From: Flavobacteriales bacterium
Lineage (GTDB): Bacteria; Bacteroidota; Bacteroidia; Flavobacteriales; BACL11
Assembly: GCA_002696275.1 (NCBI GenBank)
Contig: NZRO01000037.1
Location: 3,951 to 45,633 of the forward strand
DNA length: 41,683 bases
Reading direction: 5' to 3'
In this document: positions 27,552 to 36,125 of the stretch, piece by piece
Layout: each line of letters begins with the position of its first letter
Position numbering within the stretch: position 1 is the first letter of the stretch
Made by a program: the position numbers and the translations under genes
Notes under the pieces: generated by a model
Database searches by the model: none
What the model was told of the DNA's origin: nothing
Seen by the model: the letters and a program-made list of their open reading frames with translations, nothing else

Positions 27552-28796
27552 TTATGTGTGAAGATGTTTACTTTCGTCTAAGAACGGGTGATTTTTAGTT
27601 TCTAATGGTGCTTTAGTAAGAGCGTTAAAAACAACATAAATAAATAATCCAAAGAAACCTAATCCCATACCAATTTCAGTAAACCCTATATGACCTTCTT
27701 TATTTAAGACTCCAGGCGTAACTAACAGATATGAATTTAACCAATGTCCAATTAAAATAACAATACATACAAAAATTAATCTAGAATTATTTCTCTTTGC
27801 ATCTCTACTCATTAAAAGTATAATAGGAAATAAAAAGTTTATGGCTACTCTAAACCAAAATAAAAATTTATAGTTTTCTACTTCAAGTCTAGCAGTAAAG
27901 TAAGCTACTTCCTCTGGGATATTTGAATACCAAATTAACATAAATTGAGAAAACCACATATAGGTCCAAACTAAAGAAAATGCAAAAACATATTTCCCCA
28001 AATCATGAATATGGCTTTCATTAACCGACTCTAAATATCCTAATCTTTTGAGATAAAGCGTTATTAACAAAATGGAAACAAAACCTATTACAGCCCACTC
28101 TGAGAAAACATACCATCCAAATAATGTACTAAACCAGTGTGTATCAATAGACATAATCCAATCCCAAGAAGCGATTGAAGAGGTAATTGCAAAAAAGACC
28201 ATAAACCAAGCTGAAGTTCTAAATCCCTTATTATAATTTTCAAGGCCTCCATGTTTATCTTCATTTAGAGATAATTGTTTTAATTTTCTACCAAAATACA
28301 CCCAACCAAGTATATATATTACAGATCTAATTAAGAAAAATGTTGTGTCTAAAAAAGCTGCCTTCCCAGCAATAATTTTATCATATCCAGGATTTAAAAT
28401 TGGATTACCCTTCTCATCTAGGATTTGATTTCCTAAATCGTCAAGAAGAAATTTATCCATAATTCCATCAGCCATCCAGTGGTAAATATGATTTCCTCCG
28501 AAATGCATTACTGCGGTAACCATAATTATCAACATAATAATTCCAGAGATAGGTAAAAAAGATATAATAGCTTCTGGCACTCTCTTTAAAACAATAGACC
28601 ATGAAGCTTCAGCTACATACTGTAATGCTATAAAAAATACTGCAAACACTGAAATTCCTAAGAAAAAATAAGTATTAAACAGTAAACTTGGCCACGCGGA
28701 ATGAGCATCATTGACAAATCCTAAAATTAATGCAGTTACTCCAATTATCATTAGTCCAAATGATAAATTTCTAGCATTTTTGGTTATTGTAAACAT
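27552..28796 (-). CDS. actF: Alternative complex III membrane subunit ActF
   Basis: Second NrfD-like quinone-binding-type membrane subunit of alternative complex III. The 414 residues have about ten membrane helices and lack cofactor motifs. A conserved sign of the family is a membrane His/Trp-rich segment (SIDTHWFSTLFGWYVFSE). It pairs with ActC in the membrane, and by analogy with known structures one of the two carries the quinol site. Last gene of actABCDEF, 15 bases after actE. The cytochrome oxidase genes (coxB, coxA) that often follow in Bacteroidota are absent; a terminator and ruvB follow instead. Confidence 0.9.
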   Translation of the reverse strand: MFTITKNARNLSFGLMIIGVTALILGFVNDAHSAWPSLLFNTYFFLGISVFAVFFIALQYVAEASWSIVLKRVPEAIISFLPISGIIMLIIMVTAVMHFGGNHIYHWMADGIMDKFLLDDLGNQILDEKGNPILNPGYDKIIAGKAAFLDTTFFLIRSVIYILGWVYFGRKLKQLSLNEDKHGGLENYNKGFRTSAWFMVFFAITSSIASWDWIMSIDTHWFSTLFGWYVFSEWAVIGFVSILLITLYLKRLGYLESVNESHIHDLGKYVFAFSLVWTYMWFSQFMLIWYSNIPEEVAYFTARLEVENYKFLFWFRVAINFLFPIILLMSRDAKRNNSRLIFVCIVILIGHWLNSYLLVTPGVLNKEGHIGFTEIGMGLGFFGLFIYVVFNALTKAPLETKNHPFLDESKHLHT

Positions 28797-28811
28797 TTTT
28801 ATAAGTTTTTC

Positions 28812-29396
28812 TTATTTATTTTTTTGTAGTTTTTCTTGAATGTAATATACAATTTTCCATCTTTCTTGTTCACTTAGTAAATAAGAATGTGGTCCCATAG
28901 CATTTAAACCATATGTAATGGAATGAAACAAATGCCCCTCCTTTAAATCTCTCATATTTCCACCAGTTCTTCTAATTTGAATTGAATCTGAATAAGATGG
29001 AATAGCTGAATATACAGGATGATCTACAGAACCTTTTCCATCTCCATTTATTCCATGACAATGAGAACACATCATCACATACAAACCTTTTCCTTGATCT
29101 AATGTTTTTTCAGTCTTTACAAAAGAGGTTGGATATGTTGATTCTAAACCAGCTCTTAAATAGTCTTCATTTGAAGAACTATAATTAAAGGTTGACAATT
29201 TACCCCTAGCAACAGTACCAAGGACTGGTTTTGAATTGTAGTTTTCAATATTGTGCTCAGATTGAGCTCCAATACTTGGCGACCTATACATATCAGGCAT
29301 ATATTCAAATCCTGGGTTATTGGTTGAATCTGAAGTACAAGCAAAAAATATTGAAAGTACAGTAAAAATTCCTATATTATAAAAAAGTCTCTTCAT
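28812..29396 (-). CDS. actE: Alternative complex III monoheme cytochrome c ActE
   Basis: A 194-residue lipoprotein cytochrome c. The signal ends at FFAC (acylated C20), and one c-type heme site, CSHCH, is at 110-114, with a conserved GxNAMGPHSYLL segment that may offer the methionine ligand. In the complex it would pass electrons from the quinol module outward. I chose the ATG at 29396 because a standard lipoprotein signal (MKRLFYNIG) begins there; ATGs at 29402 and 29414 are also in frame, the last overlapping actD by 11 bases. It lies 15 bases before actF. Confidence 0.9.
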   Translation of the reverse strand: MKRLFYNIGIFTVLSIFFACTSDSTNNPGFEYMPDMYRSPSIGAQSEHNIENYNSKPVLGTVARGKLSTFNYSSSNEDYLRAGLESTYPTSFVKTEKTLDQGKGLYVMMCSHCHGINGDGKGSVDHPVYSAIPSYSDSIQIRRTGGNMRDLKEGHLFHSITYGLNAMGPHSYLLSEQERWKIVYYIQEKLQKNK

Positions 29397-29403
29397 AATC
29401 ATA

Positions 29404-29919
29404 TTATTTTTCATTAATTTCAGAAGCCCCAGTCTTTGAAAGTAAGTCTTTAACTTCTTTTGTACTTCCTTCTATTTCAAATTCAATTAAAAATTTATCA
29501 TCAGTTGTTCGAGGATCTGGGTTTTCTGATTTGGCGCCAGGAAACAGTCCACATTTAATTAAATATGTAATAGACATTAAATGTGCAGCAAATAAAACAG
29601 TACATTCAAACATTACAGGAACAAATGATGGTACATTATGATAAAATGTGAAATTTGGTTTGCCTCCAATATTCATTGGCCAATCAATAATCATAATATT
29701 ATAAATCATCAATCCAGCAAATGTTATTCCTAAACAGCCATAAACAAATGCAGCTATAGCCATTCTTGTTTCTTTCAGCCCAAGTGCCTTGTCTAGTCCA
29801 TGAACTGGAAATGGGGTATAAACTTCTTTTATATCTATGTTGTTTGATTTGATTTCCTTTACTGAATTCAGTAAAACATCTTCATCATCAAAAATTCCGT
29901 ATACAGTTTTTCTAATCAT
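29404..29919 (-). CDS. actD: Alternative complex III subunit ActD (DUF3341-type)
   Basis: A 171-residue membrane protein with a cytoplasmic N-terminal alpha/beta domain (YGIFDDEDVLLNSVKEI at the start) and two membrane helices (about 54-78 and 96-121), fitting the DUF3341 family. In known complexes it packs beside ActC and ActF; no cofactor is bound and none is seen here. The start overlaps the actC end by 8 bases, so the two are probably coupled in translation. Confidence 0.9.
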   Translation of the reverse strand: MIRKTVYGIFDDEDVLLNSVKEIKSNNIDIKEVYTPFPVHGLDKALGLKETRMAIAAFVYGCLGITFAGLMIYNIMIIDWPMNIGGKPNFTFYHNVPSFVPVMFECTVLFAAHLMSITYLIKCGLFPGAKSENPDPRTTDDKFLIEFEIEGSTKEVKDLLSKTGASEINEK

Positions 29920-31297
29920 TATTTTTATTTTTATATTCAGAACCTGAAGATTTTACAATAGTTTTTAACTCGGCTTGTGCTATTACAGGAAATGTCCTTG
30001 CGTACAATAAGAAAAGAACAAAGAAAAATCCAATTGTCCCTAAATAAATTCCAATATCAATAATGGAAGGAGAGAACATCGACCATGATGATGGCAAAAA
30101 ATCTCTATGTAACGATGTAACAATAATCACAAAACGTTCAAACCACATACCAATATTTACAAAAATTGACAGAATAAAGGTAGCTATAAAACTCTTTCTT
30201 ATTGCATTAATCCAATATAGTTGAGGGGTTAAAACATTACAACCCATCATTATTGCATACGACCACCAATATGGACCAGTAGCTCTGTTTAAGAAAGCAT
30301 ACTGTTCAAACTCTACGCCTGAATACCATGCCATGAATAATTCTGTGATATACGCTGTTCCTACTAGTGAACCTGTTAACAGAATTATAATATTCATATA
30401 TTCTATATGTTTTATAGTAATATAAGCTTCCAAATTAACTACTTTTCGCATGATAATTAAAAGTGTTTCCACCATTGCAAATCCAGAAAATAAAGCTCCA
30501 AGAACAAAGTATGGAGGAAAAATAGTTGTATGCCAACCAGGAATAACTGAAGTTGCAAAATCCATTGAAACAATTGAATGTACTGAAAATACAAGAGGTG
30601 TTGCTAATCCAGCTAATACTAATGAAACCTCTTCAAATCTTTGCCAATGTTTAGCTTTTCCACTCCATCCAAATGATAAAAAAGAGTATAATTTCTTTTT
30701 CATTGGAGAGGTTTTCTCATTAAATCTATCCCTCAACATAGCAAAATCTGGAATTAGTCCAATATACCAAAACACAACTGATACTGAAAAATATGTAGAG
30801 ATAGCAAAAACATCCCATAATAATGGTGAATTAAAATTTACCCATAATGAACCAAATTGGTTAGGGATGGGAAATACCCAGTAAGCTAACCAAGGTCTTC
30901 CCATGTGTATTAAAGGAAATAAAGCTGCTTGCGCAACTCCGAATATAGTCATTGCTTCTGCAGATCTATTTATAGACATCCTCCATTTTTGACGAAACAA
31001 TAACAATACAGCGGATATTAAGGTTCCAGCGTGACCAATACCAATCCACCATACAAAGTTTGTAATATCCCAAGCCCAATTAACTGTTTTATTTAGACCC
31101 CAAGATCCAATACCTGTACCAATTGTGTAAGCCATAGATAAAACACCCCAAATAAACATTATAAAAGATATGGAAAAAAGAATCCACCAATATTTATTTG
31201 CTTTTCCTTCAACAGGCTTAGATACATCTAATGTAATATCATGATAGGATTTTTTACCTAGTATTAACGGATCTCTAATTTCAGATTCTTTTTGCAT
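29912..31297 (-). CDS. actC: Alternative complex III membrane subunit ActC (NrfD/PsrC-like)
   Basis: A 461-residue integral membrane protein with about ten helices, of the NrfD/PsrC family, which oxidises menaquinol at the membrane and hands electrons to the iron-sulfur subunit. It lies between ActB, the iron-sulfur protein, and ActD. The loop with HAGTLISA and conserved IHMGRPWLAYWV is typical. No soluble domain or heme motif. Starts 9 bases after actB and overlaps actD by 8. It is expected to form the quinol-to-FeS path of the complex. Confidence 0.92.
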   Translation of the reverse strand: MQKESEIRDPLILGKKSYHDITLDVSKPVEGKANKYWWILFSISFIMFIWGVLSMAYTIGTGIGSWGLNKTVNWAWDITNFVWWIGIGHAGTLISAVLLLFRQKWRMSINRSAEAMTIFGVAQAALFPLIHMGRPWLAYWVFPIPNQFGSLWVNFNSPLLWDVFAISTYFSVSVVFWYIGLIPDFAMLRDRFNEKTSPMKKKLYSFLSFGWSGKAKHWQRFEEVSLVLAGLATPLVFSVHSIVSMDFATSVIPGWHTTIFPPYFVLGALFSGFAMVETLLIIMRKVVNLEAYITIKHIEYMNIIILLTGSLVGTAYITELFMAWYSGVEFEQYAFLNRATGPYWWSYAIMMGCNVLTPQLYWINAIRKSFIATFILSIFVNIGMWFERFVIIVTSLHRDFLPSSWSMFSPSIIDIGIYLGTIGFFFVLFLLYARTFPVIAQAELKTIVKSSGSEYKNKNND

Positions 31298-31306
31298 AGA
31301 TTTAAA

Positions 31307-34255
31307 TTAAGATTTATTTCTAACTTTAGTTTGATAAAATACAGATGGTGCAACATTTAAATGATCAAGTAAATCATATTTACGAGGATCATTTTTTAAG
31401 TTATAAATTTCATGTGATGAATCGTTTGAGTCTCCGAAAATAATTGCATTTGTAGAACACACTGATGAACATGCAGTTTGCGCATCATTATCATTGACTT
31501 TTGATCCTGATTTTTTAGCATTGAGTTTAACTTCTTGAATCTTTTGAATACACATACTACATTTTTCAATGACTCCTCTAGACCTTACTACTACGTCTGG
31601 ATTTAGAACCATTTTCCCATAATCATCGTTCAGATTATAATCAAATTTCTCATTATCTGAATATTTAAACCAATTAAATCTTCTCACTTTATATGGACAA
31701 TTGTTAGCACAATATCTTGTTCCAACACATCTATTGTAAGTCATATGATTTAGTCCCTCAGCACTATGTGTTGTGGCAGCTACAGGACAAACTGTTTCGC
31801 AAGGAGCATGATTACAATGTTGGCACATTACTGGTTGGAAAACAACTTCTGGATTCTCCGAGGGATCTTCCATTTCAGAATACATATCTATTGCTGAAAT
31901 TTTCTCTTCAGCAGATCTTTCTTTTGTCATTTCAGATGAGAAATATCTATCAATTCTCAACCAATGCATATCTCTAGATTTTCTAACCTCCTCTTTTCCT
32001 ACAACTGGAACATTATTTTCTGCATGACACGAAACTACACAGGCAGCACATCCAGAACATAAAGATAAATCAATAGACATATTCCAAAAATGACCTGTTT
32101 TGTGATCATGATCATCCCAGAGTGTAACTTGATCAGAAGTTTTTGGTCCATCATGAGTATAATATTTTTCTCTATGATTTCCTGATGATGGATCATTTAT
32201 AAAATCTGCCAGAGTTGTTTCTTTTACAATTTCTCTCCCCATCATAGTATGATGAAGTTGAACTGCAGCAAATTCATGAATACCTTCCACTAAAGTAATT
32301 TCGGCTATCCCCCCGTTTAATAAAGGATATGCATTATGACCTACTCCATCACCACATTTCCCAGCATGAGTTCTTCCATATCCTACAGATAAAGCTACGG
32401 TTCCGATTGCTTGTCCTGGTTGAATCATCACTGGAACATTCTCTAGAGTTTTATCTCCAACCGTAATATTTACCAAGCTACCATTCAAAGCTCCATTAGA
32501 AACATTCCAATTTTTTACTCCCAAATCACGAGCAGTTGAAGCAGACATAGTTAAATAGTTATCCCAACTTGCTCTTGATAATGGATCTGGCAGTTCTTGT
32601 AACCATGGGTTGTTGGATTGTGTGCCATCTCCCATAGAAATTTTCTCTGATACTTCAAATTCAATCCCTTTAGAAGAAGGAATAGAGAATGAAGGAACTG
32701 AGAATTTTGATTTTAAAGAATATTCAATTTTATTCATAGTAAAATAACCATCATGAAGTTTTTCTTCCCAAGATGAATACAAATTCTTTAGTACATCATA
32801 ATATGTTTCTGAAGATCCAATCCAAGTAAGTATAGAATCTTGAAATTGCCTTCCATTAAACAAAGGATTAATCGTAGGTTGCATTAGAGTATACTCACCA
32901 TTTGATGGATTTGCATCCCCCCAACTTTCTAAGTTGTGATTATCAGGGCATATATAATCCATTTTGGATGAGGTTTCATCCATAAATAATGATGTAGAAA
33001 CTTTTAGTCCAACTTTTGACAAACCTTTGTTAAACTCATCAGCATTTACTAATGTATAACTTGGATTTGTATTATATGTAATAATTGCATCTATGGTTCC
33101 AGCATTCATATCCGCAATTAATTGAGCAACACTCTCATCGTTTCCTTTTCTAAGATAAGATGGGTTACTCATATCTACTGTATAATTATAGTTTCCTAAT
33201 TTATTATTAATAGCGTTTACTAATAACTGAACATCTTTATCATTTGAATCGCAAACTATTATAGAGGATTTCGCGTTTTTCAGTGAATTGACGATTTTAG
33301 CAATTCTTTTATCAGGATTTGATCCATTTAAAGCATTGTATAAATTAGATAATAATCCCGCTTGTTCAGATGGCCTTATTTGTATTCTTTCATCCGCATT
33401 AGAACCTGTAAGTGTTAATGTAGATTCTATTTGATAATGTTTAGACATATTTCCATGTTTAGGATTTCTCCTTTTTGAATATTTTTTCTCATTATCAGGA
33501 TCTCCCCAATTACCCATAAAATCTGCTCCAAATGATACAATTACTTCTGCTTTATCAAAGTGATATGTTGGCAAGGCTCTTACTCCGAAATTTTCTAAGT
33601 TAGCCTCTAACATTCCATTAGAAGATAAAGCATCCATTTGTATATGAGTTACATTTCTAAATTTATTTGAAAAATCTGCAATTACACTTTCTGTAGACGG
33701 ACTAATTATTGTTGAACTTAAAAGTGCTATTTTACCTCCTTTAGAGGAAATAACATTAAGTTTTTCTAAAATCTCAGAATCAACAGTATCCCAATCTGAT
33801 TCTTCTCCACTTTTCATTGGATTTTTTAGTCTTGAAGAATCATAAAGAGATAAGACAGAAGCTTGTACCCTTGCATTTGTAGATGTTTTATTTGGTTCTA
33901 ATTTAATTGGCCTTCCTTCTCTTGTTTTCACTAAAACAGAGGCAAAATCATGACCATCATAAATAGTAGAAGCGTAATAATTCGCGATACCCGGAACAGT
34001 TTCTTCAGGTTTTACTACATAAGGAATTACTTTATTTACAGGAGTTTCACATGCCGCTAAAGTTGCAGCGGCCGTTGAAAACCCTAAAAATTTTAAAAAA
34101 TCTCTTCTAGAGGTAGATGATTTGTTTATATCAGGATCGGATAAAAACTCATCTACAGGAAGTTCGTCAACAAATTCATTCTGGGCTAATTTTTCAATAA
34201 TAGGATCATTATTTAATTCCGCTAAGCCTTTCCAGTATTTTTTTGTATTTGTCAT
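31307..34255 (-). CDS. actB: Alternative complex III iron-sulfur subunit ActB
   Basis: A 982-residue protein that carries electrons between quinol site and cytochromes. The N-terminal half to about residue 700 resembles a molybdopterin oxidoreductase fold, which in this complex holds no molybdenum cofactor; the C-terminal part has 15 cysteines in ferredoxin-like groups (733-743, 811-823, 843-853, 899-902, 929-933), enough for three 4Fe-4S and one 3Fe-4S cluster. A Tat-type motif SRRDFLKF is at 49-56, followed by a hydrophobic stretch to LAAC (C69), so export by Tat and possibly lipid anchoring are likely. The ATG at 34255 fits the family's N-terminus (MTNTKKYWKGLAEL). An upstream in-frame ATG at 34300 would overlap actA. 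Confidence 0.93.
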   Translation of the reverse strand: MTNTKKYWKGLAELNNDPIIEKLAQNEFVDELPVDEFLSDPDINKSSTSRRDFLKFLGFSTAAATLAACETPVNKVIPYVVKPEETVPGIANYYASTIYDGHDFASVLVKTREGRPIKLEPNKTSTNARVQASVLSLYDSSRLKNPMKSGEESDWDTVDSEILEKLNVISSKGGKIALLSSTIISPSTESVIADFSNKFRNVTHIQMDALSSNGMLEANLENFGVRALPTYHFDKAEVIVSFGADFMGNWGDPDNEKKYSKRRNPKHGNMSKHYQIESTLTLTGSNADERIQIRPSEQAGLLSNLYNALNGSNPDKRIAKIVNSLKNAKSSIIVCDSNDKDVQLLVNAINNKLGNYNYTVDMSNPSYLRKGNDESVAQLIADMNAGTIDAIITYNTNPSYTLVNADEFNKGLSKVGLKVSTSLFMDETSSKMDYICPDNHNLESWGDANPSNGEYTLMQPTINPLFNGRQFQDSILTWIGSSETYYDVLKNLYSSWEEKLHDGYFTMNKIEYSLKSKFSVPSFSIPSSKGIEFEVSEKISMGDGTQSNNPWLQELPDPLSRASWDNYLTMSASTARDLGVKNWNVSNGALNGSLVNITVGDKTLENVPVMIQPGQAIGTVALSVGYGRTHAGKCGDGVGHNAYPLLNGGIAEITLVEGIHEFAAVQLHHTMMGREIVKETTLADFINDPSSGNHREKYYTHDGPKTSDQVTLWDDHDHKTGHFWNMSIDLSLCSGCAACVVSCHAENNVPVVGKEEVRKSRDMHWLRIDRYFSSEMTKERSAEEKISAIDMYSEMEDPSENPEVVFQPVMCQHCNHAPCETVCPVAATTHSAEGLNHMTYNRCVGTRYCANNCPYKVRRFNWFKYSDNEKFDYNLNDDYGKMVLNPDVVVRSRGVIEKCSMCIQKIQEVKLNAKKSGSKVNDNDAQTACSSVCSTNAIIFGDSNDSSHEIYNLKNDPRKYDLLDHLNVAPSVFYQTKVRNKS

Positions 34256-34280
34256 ATTCTTATGTAAATCAAATCTTAAA

Positions 34281-35531
34281 TTAATAGTGGCACTTTCCAC
34301 ATTCTAATCCTCCAATCATATCAACAGTGAAGTTTTCTACACCCTCATGCTTTTCTTTAATATTTTTATGCATTTCAGTATAGTAATCATTGCCTTCCAT
34401 ATCTACTTCTTTTTGCCTGTGACAATCAATACACCATCCCATTGTTAGAGTAGGGTGATCGAATTCAATACCATCTTTTATATTGTAATCAATTTTATTT
34501 AATTCTTCAGCTGTTGCAACCTGACCTACTGTCTTTTCCTGCATATTTCCATGACACTGTTGACACTCTAATCCTCCAACTGTAACATGTTGTGCGTGAT
34601 TAAAATAAGCATGATCTGGTAAATTATGAACTCTTATCCACTCTATTGGTGTTTGTTGATAAGTATCTAATTTATTCCAATCAAAATCATCAGTTTCAAT
34701 ATCTAAACCAAATGATTTCCAGATTTTTCCTATTTCATTTTTCGCTTTATCATCTCCTCCCTTAACAACAGCGTGACAATTCATACAAACATTAGCAGAG
34801 GGAACTCCTGAATGAGCACTATTTTTAGCGCTAGAATGACAGTAATTACAATCAACCCCATTAAGTCCAGCGTGGAGTTCATGAGAAAAAGCAATTGGCT
34901 GGTCTGGTTGATACTTTTCGACAACTCCAACTCCCATCATCAAATTATATAACAAATACATTAAAGAGATAAATAAAACAAATCCTATAATTATTTTATT
35001 TCGGTTGATAGTAACATAATTCTTGAAAGATTCAAACACTGTCTCCGTCGGAAGAGACAGACTTTCTTTTAGATTATTTTTTACAGAGACAAGAACTAAA
35101 ATTAATAAAAATAAAATTAAAGTTACAATCAACAAAATAATAACTGGATTAGTTGATTCTTCTTCAGCAACTTCTATTGAAGTAACAACTTCCTTCACTT
35201 CTGGCACATACCCATCAACATAATCTAAAACCTGTTTAATCTCTCCTGCTGTGAGAGCTTGAGCAGGCATTTCTAACACGCCAAAGTCAGCGGGATTTTG
35301 AACATATTTAACTAATGTTCCTAGTGGGTCATCAGTACTTACAAATCTATCACTAGATAACCATTCCTTCGCGTCCGGACCAATTAATTTACCTCCACCT
35401 ATAGTATGACAAGCTGCACAGTTAGATTTAAAAATTTGTTCTCCTTCAGACTGGGCTGCCAAATTAATATTTAGAAAAAATAAAATTACAAAGACGAATT
35501 GACTTAGAAAGAATCTCTTATATAGTGTCAT
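34281..35531 (-). CDS. actA: Alternative complex III multiheme cytochrome c ActA
   Basis: A 416-residue cytochrome with a signal peptide (about 1-26), a monoheme cytochrome c domain (CAACH at 38-42), two membrane helices (about 129-150 and 179-201), then a pentaheme domain with CNYCH 228-232, CMNCH 249-253, CQQCH 323-327, CIDCH 367-371 and CGKCH 411-415, the last ending one residue before the stop. So six c-type hemes are predicted, one more than the pentaheme ActA known from Rhodothermus; the extra N-terminal domain looks like a fused cytochrome c. It is the first gene of actABCDEF. Hemes would lie outside the cytoplasmic membrane and pass electrons to an oxidase. Confidence 0.94.
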   Translation of the reverse strand: MTLYKRFFLSQFVFVILFFLNINLAAQSEGEQIFKSNCAACHTIGGGKLIGPDAKEWLSSDRFVSTDDPLGTLVKYVQNPADFGVLEMPAQALTAGEIKQVLDYVDGYVPEVKEVVTSIEVAEEESTNPVIILLIVTLILFLLILVLVSVKNNLKESLSLPTETVFESFKNYVTINRNKIIIGFVLFISLMYLLYNLMMGVGVVEKYQPDQPIAFSHELHAGLNGVDCNYCHSSAKNSAHSGVPSANVCMNCHAVVKGGDDKAKNEIGKIWKSFGLDIETDDFDWNKLDTYQQTPIEWIRVHNLPDHAYFNHAQHVTVGGLECQQCHGNMQEKTVGQVATAEELNKIDYNIKDGIEFDHPTLTMGWCIDCHRQKEVDMEGNDYYTEMHKNIKEKHEGVENFTVDMIGGLECGKCHY

Positions 35532-35556
35532 ATTTAAAAATTCAGAATTTTGAATG

Positions 35557-35564
35557 CAAATTTA
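35557..35564 (-). promoter_or_regulatory. Putative -7 box for actABCDEF
   Basis: Reading leftward, TAAATTTG matches TAnnTTTG, 25 bases before the actA ATG. No clear TTTG is seen at the -33 position. It is the best match upstream of actA within the 171-base divergent gap. Confidence 0.4.
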
Positions 35565-35663
35565 ATACTTTATGAGATTAGAGAATTTGAATTCTGTAGT
35601 AAATCTGTAAAAAAAACTAATTTATAATCATTCTAAATAACGGGGTTTGAACAGAAAATGTAG

Positions 35664-35680
35664 TAACATTAATAATGTTA
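35664..35680. repeat. Perfect inverted repeat in the act/SPOR divergent gap
   Basis: TAACATTAATAATGTTA is a perfect 7-base-arm palindrome around a 3-base centre, followed by TATTTTTTTT. It sits 10 bases before the -7 box of the SPOR gene, where a regulator could bind; it could also be a weak AT-only terminator hairpin for rightward transcripts, though no gene upstream reads that way. Confidence 0.5.
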
Positions 35681-35689
35681 TATTTTTTT

Positions 35690-35697
35690 TATATTTG
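35690..35697 (+). promoter_or_regulatory. Putative -7 box for the SPOR-domain gene
   Basis: TATATTTG matches TAnnTTTG and ends 5 bases before the ATG at 35703, which would leave almost no leader. The -33 position falls in the palindrome at 35664-35680 and has no TTTG. Confidence 0.35.
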
Positions 35698-35702
35698 GTA
35701 AC

Positions 35703-36125
35703 ATGAAAAAATTGACTTTAATTGCACTTTTTATACTTTCAAAAGCATCTCATAGCCAGGTAATATCTGGTAAAATTTCTGAAATTAATCATTCAAAAAT
35801 AGAAATAAATTATGAGGAGGGAATTAAAGAATTAATGGAAAAACACAAACAAATAAATAAACTAAACAATGGAATAAAGGGTTTTTGTGTTCAAATATAT
35901 TTAGGAGATAATAGAGAAAAAGCTCAAAAAACAAAATATAATTTCATGAAAAAATTTCCAGAAATAAAAAGTGTTCAATACGAAAGAATAAGCCCTAATT
36001 GGAAAGTAAAGGTAGGAAAACTAAGAACAAAACTAGAAGCTGAAAAACTCAAAAGCATAATAAATTCTGAGTATCCAAATTGTTTTATTACTGAAATTAT
36101 TGTACCCCTAGGGGGGTTTGACTAA
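35703..36125 (+). CDS. Exported SPOR-domain protein
   Basis: A 140-residue protein with a signal peptide (about 1-19) and a C-terminal SPOR domain (about 60-137), recognised by [21 protein letters not shown], the [18 protein letters not shown] region and the short strands around them; SPOR domains bind denuded peptidoglycan, often at division sites. The middle has a Lys/Glu-rich helix. No membrane anchor beyond the signal peptide, so it should be periplasmic or outer-membrane associated. It converges with infB, their stop codons overlapping by 4 bases. Its partner is unknown. Confidence 0.82.
   Translation: MKKLTLIALFILSKASHSQVISGKISEINHSKIEINYEEGIKELMEKHKQINKLNNGIKGFCVQIYLGDNREKAQKTKYNFMKKFPEIKSVQYERISPNWKVKVGKLRTKLEAEKLKSIINSEYPNCFITEIIVPLGGFD

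Noticed and set aside
31307-34255. ActB as a true molybdopterin reductase
   Set aside because: The molybdopterin-type half sits in an actABCDEF operon, and in this complex that domain is known to lack the molybdenum cofactor.
34256-34300. N-terminal extension of ActB to an ATG at 34300
   Set aside because: It would overlap actA and the known family N-terminus (MTNTKKYWKG) begins at 34255.
36105-36116. CCCCTAGGGGGG as a terminator of infB or the SPOR gene
   Set aside because: A palindrome without a loop and without a following T-run on either strand; kept only as an observation.
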